Shown here one piece after another: positions 34,401 through 45,447 of a stretch of DNA of 64,000 nucleotides (the stretch's first letter is position 1; every line of letters begins with the position of its first letter). This stretch comes from Primulina eburnea (lineage: Eukaryota > Streptophyta > Magnoliopsida > Lamiales > Gesneriaceae): assembly GCF_022965805.1 (NCBI RefSeq), contig NW_027331452.1:1-64000 (forward strand). The letters run 5' to 3'. The notes under the pieces were generated by a model. That model searched no databases. It had not been told where the DNA came from and saw only the letters and a program-made list of their open reading frames with translations. The translations under genes and the position numbers were made by a program.

Positions 34401-34539
34401 TAACTGCACGGTAAGTCGAAAGCCAATCCATGCCAAGAATAACGTCGAAAGCAACCATAGGGATAACAATCAAATCAGCGAAGACAACTCGCTCCTCAAT
34501 ACGAACAGGGCACGCAAAGACAATCGATGTCGGGCACAA
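31453..34539 (-). CDS. pol of G2, 1,028 aa, chromodomain lost to a nonsense mutation
   Basis: It contains the protease C-terminal part, RT (FIDD 298-301), RNase H (D447), integrase zinc-binding region (H659, H666, C696, C699), the DD35E core (D729, D790, E826) and the integrase C-terminal domain. The frame stops after YHEIPIQI, where G3 reads on through [12 protein letters not shown] to TAG change near 31455 removes the last 46 residues, which form the chromodomain-like tail. Upstream the frame is cut from gag by the solo LTR at 34572. Otherwise it is near-identical to G1 and G3. Confidence 0.92.
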   Translation of the reverse strand: MCPTSIVFACPVRIEERVVFADLIVIPMVAFDVILGMDWLSTYRAVIDCVAKKVTFADDGQGGALASAGTSLVLPFISCLEAERLLCRGCDGFLASIVDVDRLIKLNVDDIDVVREFADVFEDDVPGLPPDRDVEFVIDLAPGTVPISKAPYRMAPTEMKELKAQLQDLLDKGFIRPSSSPWGAPVLFVKKKDGSLRLCIDYRELNKVTVKNKYPLPRIDDLFDQLHGATVFSKIDLRSGYYQLKVRESDIPKTAFRTRYGHYEFLVLSFGLTNAPSVFMDLMNRVFKPYLDSFVIVFIDDILIYSKTRELHAEHLRVVLQLLREKRLFAKLKKCEFWLDQISFLGHVVSRDGIAVDPLKIEAIQSWPIPTTVSEVRSFLGLAGYYRRFISGFSKIALPLSNLTRKTVKFEWTIDCQSAFQELKDRLTTAPVLSLPSGSEDFVVYTDASKRGLGAVLMQRGKVIAYASRQLKDYEKNYPTHDLELAAVVFALKIWRHYLYGEKCEIFTDHKSLKYLFSQKELNMRQRRWLELVKDYDVTISYHPGKANVVADALSRKSSASLSSLIQRPLLMDLQREEIDLVIPGTIARLSALVIRSTLTDRIRREQSTDVQLAELRARAEARGNSEFSLNGDGLVTFRGRICVPVGDDIRRDVLTEAHTAPYSIHPGSTKMYQDLRRLYWWPGMKRDIALFISQCLTCQQVKIEHQRPAGTLLSLPIPQWKWEHITMDFVTGLPRTQKGFNSIWVIVDRLTKSAHFLPVKTTYSMSQYAEDYIAEIVRLHGVPVSIVSDRDPRFTSEFWKSLHRAMGSRLAFSTAYHPQSDGQSERVIQILEDMLRACTIDYSGSWDSKLPLVEFTYNNSYQATIGMAPYEALYGRKCRSPLFWDEVGERKMLGPELVQQTADVVAVIRERMKTAQSRQKSYADVRRRPLQFEVGDHVFLKIAPLKGVMRFGKKGKLSPRFIGPFEILDRVGDRAYRLALPPDLDRVHNVFHVSMLRKYIADPSHVLRHEPLDLTPNLTYHEIPIQI

Positions 34540-34571
34540 GACATCCCCCGAAGGTAAAACAACATTAAGAT

Positions 34572-35442
34572 TGTAATGCCCTGAGCAATGATTGACATGT
34601 ACGAATTCATAGATATGTTGTGAAGATTGTACATAACCATAAGAAATAAGAAATGATATCTATTGAGATTAGATTGACCGATATCGAGAATGTTGGATTA
34701 TTTATATTTCGGTGAGACCGGAAGGACCGAACCAGGATCGGATCGTCCGTTCGGCGTTCGGAGCGTCCGAGCCAGGTGGCTGGACACATGGATGGCATGC
34801 AGAGTTCGGATCGACCGATCGTAGTTCGGATCATCCGAGACAGTTGGCTAGAGACGTGGAAGACATGCAGGATTCGGAACGTCCGAAGTGAGTTCGGAGC
34901 GTCCGAATTGTGTCAGATCGAGCGTCCGAAGTGGATCGGATCTTCCGATCATTGTCTATAAATAGAGGCGCGAGATTTCATTTGATTAGTAAGTGTTAAA
35001 GAAACATTTCCTAGAGAGTGTTAGACATTCTATTGCAGATTCATCTTCACGACTGTAACAGCAATTCTACGACGAAAGGTATAATACATGTTTTGTTTTG
35101 GGGAATCACGACTCAAATGAGATCACATTTGAGTTTCCCAACCAAAACCACATACGAGTTTTATTGTTTATATCTTGATATAGGTATTATTATTATAGAT
35201 TTGTTTATAGATCTTGTATGCAAATCTCGCTATGCTTTGTTTACAGATCATGTTACATTGCATTAGATGTTTATTAGAACTTGTATTCAATTCTTATATG
35301 TTTGTATGTTGTAAATTAAATAAAGAACTTGTGCTTGTCTAGTTACATTTTGATTTAAATATAAAAGCGAAAAATTGACCCACATTTTAGAATAACAATC
35401 CATTTAATCCCAAGACAAAGATTTAGAGCCCGGGTCCCCACA
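34572..35442 (+). mobile_element. Solo LTR (871 bp) in G2, TSD AAGAT
   Basis: It has the same ends, length and target-site duplication (34567-34571 and 35443-35447) as the copy in G1. The TATA box is at 34957-34964. An identical site in three tandem units means the insertion came before the amplification of the units. Confidence 0.95.
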
Positions 35443-36618
35443 AAGATGGAGGGGAAGAATAGAAGGAACTATACCCAAAGATCTCAAAAATAATTCAGAC
35501 ATAAAAGAATGAGTAGCACCAGTATCAATCAAAGTAGTAGCTACTCTGCCTGAAATCAAAATAGTACTAAGGATCAATGAAGAATCACGATTAATACCTT
35601 CCTTCGTCATCGAAAAGATACGACCCTGCACCTTCCCTTGGCTATCTCCCCTCGGGCAATTCCTGGCAACGTGGCCTGCCGCGCCACAACGAAAACAAGT
35701 ATGAGTGCCCAATCTGCACTCTCCTCGATGATGCTTACCACACTTTGGACACTGCGGCTTCTCAGGATCAAATGGAGCAACTGGAACTGGCGGAGGTCTA
35801 GGACTCGACTCCATCTTGCCCTTGCCCTTGAAACGATCCCTGCCCCTCTGATTAGAACCCTGGCCTCTCTGAGCAACAGCTTGGTGCCTCTCTTGCCTCT
35901 CCCTGGCGATGTCCTTCTCGTCTTGCTCGGCCAACAAAGCTTTGGACACAATCTCCTTGAAAGTAACAGCCTTGGACATGTTAATGTCCCGACGAATCTC
36001 AGCTCTAAGGCCTCGAATGAAATGAGCGCCTTTATCTTTGTCGTTCGAAGCAACATACGGAGCAAATAGGCAACCCTCCTCGAACTTCAGAATATACTGG
36101 CCAACATCCAAGCTCCCCTGTCGAAGCTCCAAGAACTCCGTAACCTTCCTCGCTCGAAGTGCATCGGGGAAATACTTGTCATAGAACAAGTCAGTGAACT
36201 CTGACCACTTCAGTGCCGCAACATCCACTCCAACTTTCGTAGCATTCCACCAGATACGTGCAGCTTTAACTAGCAAGAACACTGCACAGCTAATCCTGTC
36301 TTTGTCCTCATACTGGAGATGATCGAAGATAGCTTCAAGCGCCTTGACCCACTCGACAGCAACTAGAGGATCGGTGCTACCTGCGAATTCCGGTGGATCC
36401 ATTCTCTTAAAAGCAGAAAAGACGACATCAGTGCCAACTGCCTGAGCAACCTGACCTCTCACTTGGCCTCGACCCTGTCCTGCCCCTTGCAATCGGAGCA
36501 ACTGCTGAATCTGATCGCTATGCACCTTAGCCTGCTCCTTAAGCAACTTGCCGAACTCGTCAACAACTCTCGAGGAAGAACTATCCTCACCCTCTGCCGC
36601 CTTACGCTTAGGAGGCAT
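35404..36618 (-). CDS. gag-protease of G2, 404 aa, ending inside the solo LTR
   Basis: It has the same architecture as the G1 gag (gag domain, CCHC knuckle CFRCGAAGHVARNC, protease [10 protein letters not shown]) with one extra Ala in the proline-rich linker (PVPVAPFDP against PVPVPFDP). It is intact up to the solo LTR, which again provides the final residues. Confidence 0.91.
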   Translation of the reverse strand: MPPKRKAAEGEDSSSSRVVDEFGKLLKEQAKVHSDQIQQLLRLQGAGQGRGQVRGQVAQAVGTDVVFSAFKRMDPPEFAGSTDPLVAVEWVKALEAIFDHLQYEDKDRISCAVFLLVKAARIWWNATKVGVDVAALKWSEFTDLFYDKYFPDALRARKVTEFLELRQGSLDVGQYILKFEEGCLFAPYVASNDKDKGAHFIRGLRAEIRRDINMSKAVTFKEIVSKALLAEQDEKDIARERQERHQAVAQRGQGSNQRGRDRFKGKGKMESSPRPPPVPVAPFDPEKPQCPKCGKHHRGECRLGTHTCFRCGAAGHVARNCPRGDSQGKVQGRIFSMTKEGINRDSSLILSTILISGRVATTLIDTGATHSFMSELFLRSLGIVPSILPLHLCGDPGSKSLSWD

Positions 36619-36732
36619 ACTCTACAATTGCTCACAAGACACAATCAATATATAACAATGAATAGATGCAAGAAAACATACCCGGACAGTTGAAAGTAGA
36701 CGAAGTCATATGCATTGGTCCGAAGAACCGGT

Positions 36733-36744
36733 GCTCTGATACCA
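36733..36744 (-). promoter_or_regulatory. Primer-binding site of G2
   Basis: In sense it reads TGGTATCAGAGC, five bases from the end of LTR B. Confidence 0.93.
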
Positions 36745-36749
36745 CTAAA

Positions 36750-38357
36750 TGTGACACCCTGACCCGTTACAATTAAAATACAGCGGAATTTAAAATTTTC
36801 TTTCAAATGGAAGGAGTTTCAAAATACATTTCATAAAATGTTTACAAAATAAACACATGATCATTCAAATGACATACAAAATACAAAATAATCATTCTTA
36901 TGATCATGTCCCAAAATGATACAAAATATCCTTCCTTCCAACGGTGCATGCATATGACCCCCATCCACGATCACTGCCCCGGTCTGTCGCTCTTATCTGC
37001 ATCACATGAATAAACTGAAATGAGAATAAATCTCAGCAAGTGGAACTCTACATAGCAATGATATATAGTATACTCTGTAAAACATGGCTTTTAAATCATA
37101 AATACCATCGACTCTGAAACATGAATACTGTAGCAATAACTGTAGCAATAACTGTAGCAATAGCATAGCAATAGATAGCAATACGATGGTATTCTCTTTT
37201 CTATGGTTGGATTGATATCAATAGTATCTGTAACTGTGGTTGCCAATATCCCATCGATATAAATCGATAACTGTGAGGGGATAAAAGCCTATGGTCGATG
37301 ATCATCTAATTGCATGCAATGCCATGGCTATGATAAATCAATCCAATAAAACATTTGAATTCTCAATAGCATTTAAGGCCGTCGTTTCGCAATCTCATAA
37401 TATATCTTGTATTCCCTTTATAACAATGGTGAGACATACAATGCCTCCAATGAACATAGCAATGGAATCAATATATAACAATGAATCAATTGAAGGGAAT
37501 AACACTTTGAAACCTTTAAAACACAATACATATAATATCATGTGAGCAAAAAGGATGAAATTCCACTTACTACCAATAGAACACCTCCAACTACACTCTT
37601 GGTACACCACCTACAACAATAATCCATAAATAACACCAATGTCAACTCTATATCCACAAGTACAAGCCAAATAATCCATTAAACAACTCAAACATCAAAT
37701 CCAAAATAACCCTTAACTCAAAACCTCGCTAGAATCGCACCAAAAACTTACCTAAGCTTCCTTATACCACGGAGAACGATGATCTCAAGTCGGAAATCCA
37801 AATAACTCCAAGAATCAAAGATAGAAAGCTAAAGAAATGGATGAAAACCCTTGCCAATGGAGAGAAAATCGGTAAAGAAGAGAAGGAATAGGATAAGGTA
37901 TGGCCAACAACTCCCAAAAAGTGACTAAATAACTCGCCCATACTTACACCGCGGGTGCGCCAACACAAGCACCGCGGGTGCGCCATGCTCACGGCATTCC
38001 AAAATAAATCCCATGCACGATCACCGCGGGTGCGGTGCTACAATTACCGCGGGTGTGCGGTCCTTGCACTGCCGCGGGTGCGGTGGTGCCACGGCCTTCC
38101 AAATGCAAAATGATGAATAGTACACCGCGGGGGCACTCATCTAAGAGCGCGGGTGCACTCTACTCACGGCAATGAACAGTACAAACTCAACTAAAATCGA
38201 TCCGAAACGCTGAAACGAACAATCAACACCAACTAATACCTCAAATAAATAATAACCAATAATACTATAGCCCAAAACACAACTATAAACAACTAATCAT
38301 AAACCCAATAACACAATAAAGCTTAAACCGTACCGTACACCGGGCTCAGCTATTACA
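36750..38357 (-). repeat. Gypsy LTR B (5' of G2, 3' of G3), 1,608 bp, mosaic
   Basis: Termini are as in LTR A. Most of it is near-identical to A and C, but about 37450-37920 differs strongly. There it shares phrasing with LTR D, such as TATGGCCAAC...ACTCC before the GC array, where A and C have an unrelated phrase with GAAGTCAACTC. This points to recombination or gene conversion with a D-like LTR. The GC-rich motif array lies at about 37948-38160. Confidence 0.92.
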
Positions 38358-38370
38358 ATCTCCCCTCCTT
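38358..38370 (-). promoter_or_regulatory. Polypurine tract of G3
   Basis: In sense it reads AAGGAGGGGAGAT next to LTR B. Confidence 0.9.
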
Positions 38371-38397
38371 AGAGGAATTTCGTCCGCGAAATTGACG

Positions 38398-41300
38398 TCA
38401 CTGCACGAACAACTCAGGATACCTCTCTCTCATCTCAATCTCTGGTTCCCACGTAGCCTCCTCGATCAAATGGTTCCTCCAAAGGACTTTAACGATGCCG
38501 ATCTCTTTGTTCCTCAGAACTCTAACTGTGCGATCCAAAATCTGAATCGGAATCTCATGGTAAGTCAGATTCGGCGTCAAGTCCAATGGCTCGTGGCGAA
38601 GAACATGGGAAGGATCTGCAATATACTTCCTGAGCATCGATACATGAAACACATTATGGACTCTGTCAAGATCGGGCGGTAGGGCTAATCTGTAGGCTCT
38701 GTCACCAACTCTGTCCAATATCTCGAATGGACCAATGAATCTAGGACTCAACTTGCCCTTCTTGCCAAATCTCATCACACCCTTGAGAGGTGCTATCTTC
38801 AGAAAAACATGATCGCCAACCTCGAACTGCAAAGGTCTGCGACGAACATCTGCATAACTCTTCTGCCTCGACTGAGCAGTCTTCATCCTCTCTCTGATAA
38901 CTGCAACAACATCGGCAGTCTGCTGGACCAACTCGGGACCCAACATCTTCCTCTCTCCAACCTCATCCCAAAACAAAGGAGATCTGCACTTCCTGCCATA
39001 AAGTGCCTCATACGGTGCCATGCCAATCGTCGCCTGGTAGCTATTGTTGTACGTGAACTCCACAAGTGGCAACTTAGAATCCCAACTACCAGAATAGTCA
39101 ATAGTACAAGCTCTGAGCATATCCTCCAGAATCTGAATGACTCTCTCTGACTGACCGTCGCTCTGAGGATGATAAGCTGTACTGAAAGCTAATCGAGAAC
39201 CCATAGCTCTATGAAAACTTTTCCAGAACTCTGAGGTAAATCTAGGGTCACGATCAGACACAATCGACACGGGCACACCATGAAGTCTAACAATCTCTGC
39301 AATGTAGTCCTCGGCATACTGAGACATCGAATACGTCGTCTTGACTGGGAGAAAATGAGCTGACTTGGTCAATCTATCAACAATGACCCAAATGGAATTG
39401 AAACCCTTCTGCGTCCTGGGTAAACCAGTCACGAAATCCATAGTGATATGCTCCCACTTCCACTGAGGAATCGGCAAAGATAGCAATGTCCCAGCAGGTC
39501 TCTGATGCTCAATCTTAACCTGCTGACAAGTAAGGCACTGAGAAATGAACAAAGCAATATCTCTCTTCATACCTGGCCACCAGTAAAGTCGACGAAGATC
39601 CTGATACATCTTCGTACTGCCTGGATGAATCGAATAAGGTGCGGTATGAGCCTCTGTCAAGACGTCTCTACGAATATCATCGCCAACAGGAACACAAATA
39701 CGGCCTCTGAAAGTCACCAATCCATCACCATTCAGACTAAACTCTGAATTCCCTCTAGCCTCGGCTCTAGCTCTCAACTCTGCCAACTGAACATCAGTCG
39801 ACTGCTCTCTACGGATCCTGTCCGTCAAAGTAGATCGAATAACCAACGCTGACAAACGAGCAATGGTCCCTGGAATCACCAGATCAATCTCCTCTCTCTG
39901 CAAATCCATCAACAATGGTCTCTGAATCAAAGAACTCAATGAAGCACTCGACTTGCGGCTCAAAGCATCAGCCACCACATTCGCCTTTCCTGGGTGATAG
40001 CTGATAGTCACATCATAATCCTTGACCAGCTCTAACCACCTCCTCTGTCGCATATTGAGCTCTTTCTGCGAGAACAGATACTTCAAACTCTTGTGGTCTG
40101 TGAAGATCTCACACTTTTCGCCATACAGATAATGTCTCCAAATCTTAAGGGCGAAAACCACAGCTGCGAGCTCCAAATCGTGCGTCGGATAATTCTTCTC
40201 ATAATCCTTCAACTGGCGAGACGCATAGGCAATGACCTTACCTCGCTGCATCAACACTGCACCAAGGCCTCTCTTCGACGCATCGGTATAGACAACGAAA
40301 TCCTCAGAACCACTAGGCAAAGAAAGAACAGGAGCTGTCGTCAATCTGTCCTTCAACTCCTGAAATGCACTCTGGCAATCGATAGTCCACTCGAACTTCA
40401 CAGTCTTCCTCGTCAGATTGGACAATGGCAAGGCAATCTTGGAGAAACCTGAAATGAAACGACGATAGTAACCTGCCAAACCAAGGAAACTGCGAACCTC
40501 TGAAACAGTGGTAGGAATAGGCCAACTCTGAATCGCCTCTATCTTCAACGGATCAACAGCAATGCCATCTCTCGAAACAACATGGCCTAGAAAAGAAATC
40601 TGATCCAGCCAAAACTCACACTTCTTCAGCTTGGCAAACAACCTCTTCTCTCGCAACAACTGAAGAACAACTCTGAGATGCTCGGCATGAAGCTCTCTGG
40701 TCTTGGAATAGATCAAGATATCGTCGATGAAAACAATGACAAAGCTATCCAGATAAGGCTTGAACACACGGTTCATTAGGTCCATGAAGACTGAAGGGGC
40801 ATTGGTCAAACCAAAAGACATGACAAGAAACTCATAGTGACCGTACCTGGTCCGGAAAGCTGTCTTAGGGATATCAGACTCCCTAACCTTCAACTGATAG
40901 TAGCCAGACCGAAGATCAATCTTCGAGAACACAGTGGCACCATGGAGCTGATCAAACAAATCATCTATCCGAGGCAACGGATACTTGTTCTTGACAGTCA
41001 CTTTGTTAAGCTCCCTGTAGTCGATACACAGCCGCAAGGAACCATCCTTCTTCTTGACAAACAGAACCGGAGCTCCCCAAGGCGAAGAACTCGGACGAAT
41101 AAAGCCTTTGTCTAAAAGATCCTGCAACTGCGCCTTCAACTCCTTCATCTCGGTAGGGGCCATCCTGTACGGAGCCTTAGAAATAGGAACCGTACCTGGA
41201 GCTAAATCGATCACAAACTCAACATCCCTATCCGGCGGCAAACCCGGAACATCATCCTCAAACACATCAGCAAACTCCCTCACCACATCAATATCATCTA

Positions 41301-41622
41301 CATTCAACTTAATCAATCTATCAACATCCACAATAGAAGCAAGAAACCCATCGCAACCTCTACACAACAATCTCTCAGCCTCAAGACAAGAAATAAAAGG
41401 AAGGACCAGCGAAGTACCTGCACTGGCGAGCGCTCCTCCCTGGCCATCATCTGCAAAAGTCACCTTCTTAGCAACACAATCGATAACTGCACGGTAAGTC
41501 GAAAGCCAATCCATGCCAAGAATAACGTCGAAAGCAACCATAGGGATAACAATCAAATCAGCGAAGACAACTCGCTCCTCAATACGAACAGGGCACGCAA
41601 AGACAATCGATGTCGGGCACAA
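38398..41622 (-). CDS. pol of G3, 1,074 aa, full 3' end with chromodomain
   Basis: This is the most complete pol of the array. RT has FIDD at 298-301, RNase H has YTDAS with D447, and integrase has H659/H666/C696/C699 and D729/D790/E826. An integrase C-terminal domain (~930-1000) is followed by a chromodomain-like tail at ~1028-1074 ([14 protein letters not shown]) of the kind chromoviruses use for chromatin targeting. It ends 27 bp before the PPT. The first Met is not the natural start: gag-pol of this family is one frame, as G4 shows, and here it is severed by the solo LTR. Confidence 0.94.
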   Translation of the reverse strand: MCPTSIVFACPVRIEERVVFADLIVIPMVAFDVILGMDWLSTYRAVIDCVAKKVTFADDGQGGALASAGTSLVLPFISCLEAERLLCRGCDGFLASIVDVDRLIKLNVDDIDVVREFADVFEDDVPGLPPDRDVEFVIDLAPGTVPISKAPYRMAPTEMKELKAQLQDLLDKGFIRPSSSPWGAPVLFVKKKDGSLRLCIDYRELNKVTVKNKYPLPRIDDLFDQLHGATVFSKIDLRSGYYQLKVRESDIPKTAFRTRYGHYEFLVMSFGLTNAPSVFMDLMNRVFKPYLDSFVIVFIDDILIYSKTRELHAEHLRVVLQLLREKRLFAKLKKCEFWLDQISFLGHVVSRDGIAVDPLKIEAIQSWPIPTTVSEVRSFLGLAGYYRRFISGFSKIALPLSNLTRKTVKFEWTIDCQSAFQELKDRLTTAPVLSLPSGSEDFVVYTDASKRGLGAVLMQRGKVIAYASRQLKDYEKNYPTHDLELAAVVFALKIWRHYLYGEKCEIFTDHKSLKYLFSQKELNMRQRRWLELVKDYDVTISYHPGKANVVADALSRKSSASLSSLIQRPLLMDLQREEIDLVIPGTIARLSALVIRSTLTDRIRREQSTDVQLAELRARAEARGNSEFSLNGDGLVTFRGRICVPVGDDIRRDVLTEAHTAPYSIHPGSTKMYQDLRRLYWWPGMKRDIALFISQCLTCQQVKIEHQRPAGTLLSLPIPQWKWEHITMDFVTGLPRTQKGFNSIWVIVDRLTKSAHFLPVKTTYSMSQYAEDYIAEIVRLHGVPVSIVSDRDPRFTSEFWKSFHRAMGSRLAFSTAYHPQSDGQSERVIQILEDMLRACTIDYSGSWDSKLPLVEFTYNNSYQATIGMAPYEALYGRKCRSPLFWDEVGERKMLGPELVQQTADVVAVIRERMKTAQSRQKSYADVRRRPLQFEVGDHVFLKIAPLKGVMRFGKKGKLSPRFIGPFEILDRVGDRAYRLALPPDLDRVHNVFHVSMLRKYIADPSHVLRHEPLDLTPNLTYHEIPIQILDRTVRVLRNKEIGIVKVLWRNHLIEEATWEPEIEMRERYPELFVQ

Positions 41623-41654
41623 GACATCCCCCGAAGGTAAAACAACATTAAGAT

Positions 41655-42525
41655 TGTAATGCCCTGAGCAATGATTGACATGTACGAATTCATAGATATG
41701 TTGTGAAGATTGTACATAACCATAAGAAATAAGAAATGATATCTATTGAGATTAGATTGACCGATATCGAGAATGTTGGATTATTTATATTTCGGTGAGA
41801 CCGGAAGGACCGAACCAGGATCGGATCGTCCGTTCGGCGTTCGGAGCGTCCGAGCCAGGTGGCTGGACACATGGATGGCATGCAGAGTTCGGATCGACCG
41901 ATCGTAGTTCGGATCATCCGAGACAGTTGGCTAGAGACGTGGAAGACATGCAGGATTCGGAACGTCCGAAGTGAGTTCGGAGCGTCCGAATTGTGTCAGA
42001 TCGAGCGTCCGAAGTGGATCGGATCTTCCGATCATTGTCTATAAATAGAGGCGCGAGATTTCATTTGATTAGTAAGTGTTAAAGAAACATTTCCTAGAGA
42101 GTGTTAGACATTCTATTGCAGATTCATCTTCACGACTGTAACAGCAATTCTACGACGAAAGGTATAATACATGTTTTGTTTTGGGGAATCACGACTCAAA
42201 TGAGATCACATTTGAGTTTCCCAACCAAAACCACATACGAGTTTTATTGTTTATATCTTGATATAGGTATTATTATTATAGATTTGTTTATAGATCTTGT
42301 ATGCAAATCTCGCTATGCTTTGTTTACAGATCATGTTACATTGCATTAGATGTTTATTAGAACTTGTATTCAATTCTTATATGTTTGTATGTTGTAAATT
42401 AAATAAAGAACTTGTGCTTGTCTAGTTACATTTTGATTTAAATATAAAAGCGAAAAATTGACCCACATTTTAGAATAACAATCCATTTAATCCCAAGACA
42501 AAGATTTAGAGCCCGGGTCCCCACA
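41655..42525 (+). mobile_element. Solo LTR (871 bp) in G3, TSD AAGAT
   Basis: This is the third copy of the insertion at the same site, with TSDs at 41650-41654 and 42526-42530. The TATA box is at 42040-42047. Confidence 0.95.
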
Positions 42526-43701
42526 AAGATGGAGGGGAAGAATAGAAGGAACTATACCCAAAGATCTCAAAAATAATTCAGACATAAAAGAATGAGTAGC
42601 ACCAGTATCAATCAAAGTAGTAGCTACTCTGCCTGAAATCAAAATAGTACTAAGGATCAATGAAGAATCACGATTAATACCTTCCTTCGTCATCGAAAAG
42701 ATACGACCCTGCACCTTCCCTTGGCTATCTCCCCTCGGGCAATTCCTGGCAACGTGGCCTGCCGCGCCACAACGAAAACAAGTATGAGTGCCCAATCTGC
42801 ACTCTCCTCGATGATGCTTACCACACTTTGGACACTGCGGCTTCTCAGGATCAAATGGAACTGGAACTGGCGGAGGTCTAGGACTCGACTCCATCTTGCC
42901 CTTGCCCTTGAAACGATCCCTGCCCCTCTGATTAGAACCCTGGCCTCTCTGAGCAACAGGCTGGTGTCCTCTCTTGCCTCTCCCGGGCAATGTCCTTCTC
43001 GTCTTGCTCGGCCAACAAAGCTTTGGACACAATCTCCTTGAAAGTAACAGCCTTGGACATGTTAATGTCCCGACGAATCTCAGCTCTAAGGCCTCGAATG
43101 AAATGAGCGCCTTTATCTTTGTCGTTCGAAGCAACATACGGAGCAAATAGGCAACCCTTCCTCAAACTTCAGAATATACTGGCCAACATCCAAGCTCCCC
43201 TGTCGAAGCTCCAAGAACTCCGTAACCTTCCTCGCTCGAAGTGCATCGGGGAAATACTTGTCATAGAACAAGTCAGTGAACTCTGACCACTTCAGTGCCG
43301 CAACATCCACTCCAACTTTCGTAGCATTCCACCAAGATACGTGCAGCTTTAACTAGCAAGAACACTGCACAGCTAATCCTGTCTTTGTCCTCATACTGGA
43401 GATGATCGAAGATAGCTTCAAGCGCCTTGACCCACTCGACAGCAACTAGAGGATCGGTGCTACCTGCGAATTCCGGTGGATCCATTCTCTTAAAAGCAGA
43501 AAAGACGACATCAGTGCCAACTGCCTGAGCAACCTGACCTCTCACTTGGCCTCGACCCTGTCCTGCCCCTTGCAATCGGAGCAACTGCTGAATCTGATCG
43601 CTATGCACCTTAGCCTGCTCCTTAAGCAACTTGCCGAACTCGTCAACAACTCTCGAGGAAGAACTATCCTCACCCTCTGCCGCCTTACGCTTAGGAGGCA
43701 T
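42487..43701 (-). pseudogene. gag-protease of G3 with three frameshifts
   Basis: Compared with G1 and G2 it has single-base insertions near 43335 (CCACCAAGATAC for CCACCAGATAC), near 43157 (CAACCCTTCCTC) and near 42962-42975. The coding content (gag domain, zinc knuckle, protease motif) is otherwise preserved in successive frames. Three 1 bp insertions in a copy otherwise nearly identical to its neighbours could be true decay or consensus errors. Confidence 0.88.
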
Positions 43702-43815
43702 ACTCTACAATTGCTCACAAGACACAATCAATATATAACAATGAATAGATGCAAGAAAACATACCCGGACAGTTGAAAGTAGACGAAGTCATATGCATTG
43801 GTCCGAAGAACCGGG

Positions 43816-43827
43816 GCTCTGATACCA
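43816..43827 (-). promoter_or_regulatory. Primer-binding site of G3
   Basis: In sense it reads TGGTATCAGAGC, five bases from LTR C. Confidence 0.92.
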
Positions 43828-43832
43828 CTAAA

Positions 43833-45441
43833 TGTGACACCCTGACCCGTTACAATTAAAATACAGCGGAATTTAAAATTTTCTTTCAAATGGAAGGAGT
43901 TTCAAAATACATTTCATAAAATGTTTACAAAATAAACACATGATCATTCAAATGACATACAAAATACAAAATAATCATTCTTATGATCATGTCCCAAAAT
44001 GATACAAAATATCCTTCCTTCCAACGGTGCATGCATATGACCCCCATCCACGATCACTGCCCCGGTCTGTCGCTCTTATCTGCATCACATGAAATAACTG
44101 AAATGAGAATAAATCTCAGCAAGTGGAACTCTTACATAGCAATGATATATAGTATACTCTGTAAAACATGGCTTTTAAATCATAAATACCATCGACTCTG
44201 AAACATGAATACTGTAGCAATAACTGTAGCAATAACTGTAGCAATAGCAATAGATAGCAATACGATGGTATTCTCTTTTCTATGGTTGGATTGATATCAA
44301 TAGTATCTGTAACTGTGGTTGCCAATATCCCATCGATATAAATCGATAACTGTGAGGGGATAAAAGCCTATGGTCGATGATCATCTAATTGCATGCAATG
44401 CCATGGCTATGATAAATCAATCCAATAAAACATTTGAATTCTCAATAGCATTTAAGGCCGTCGTTTCGCAATCTCATAATATTTCTTGTATTCCCTTTAT
44501 AACAATGGTGAGACATACAATGCCTCCAATAGATAATCAATGAAATGAATACATAGCAATGGATCAATGGAAGGGAATAACACTTTGAAACCTTTAAAAC
44601 ACAATACATATAATATCATGTGAGCAAAAAGGATGAAATTCCACTTACTACCAATAGAACACCTCAAATAAGCTCTTGGTACACCACCTACAACAATAAT
44701 CCATAAATAACACCAATATCAACTCTAGATCCACAAGTACAAGCCAAATAATCCATTAAACAACTCAAACATCAAATCCAAAATAACCCTTAACTCAAAA
44801 CCTCGTTAGAATCGCACCAAAAACTTACCTAAGCTTCCTTATACCATGGAGAACGTTGATCTCAAGTCGGAAATCCAAACAAAGCCAAGAATCAAAGATA
44901 GGAAGCAAAAGAAATGGATGAAAACCCTTGGTATTTGAGAGAAAATCTCGAAAAGTAGATAGGATAAGGTATGGAATGAAGTCAACTCAATCAAAAAGGT
45001 ACTAAAAAACTCGCCCATACTTACACCGCGGGTGCGGTCACACAGCACCGCGGGTGCGCCATGCTCTCGGCATACCAAAATAATTCTCATGCACGATCAC
45101 CGCGGGTGCGGTGCTACAATTACCGCTGGTGCGGTGCACACCGCGGGTGCGGTCCTTGCACTGCCGCGGGGTGCGGTCAGTGCCACGCCTCTCAAATGCA
45201 AATGATGAATAGTACACCGCGGGGGCACTCATCTAAGAGCGCGTGTGCACTCTACTCACGGCAATGAACAGTACAAACTCAACTAAAACGATCCGAAACG
45301 CCTGAAACGAACAATCAACACCAACTAATACCTCAAATAAATAATAACCAATAATACTATAGCCCAAAACACAACTATAAACGACTAATCATAAACCCAA
45401 TTAACACAATAAAGTGTTAATAACCGTACCCGTACACCGGG
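43833..45441 (-). repeat. Gypsy LTR C (5' of G3), truncated at its right end
   Basis: It closely resembles LTR A but ends at GTACACCGGG. The terminal ~14 bp leading to TTACA are missing, and after 6 bp of unplaced sequence (ACGCGG) the G4 internal region begins. From about 45020 onward it has many small indels relative to A and B. The GC motif array is at about 45022-45250. Confidence 0.88.
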
Positions 45442-45447
45442 ACGCGG

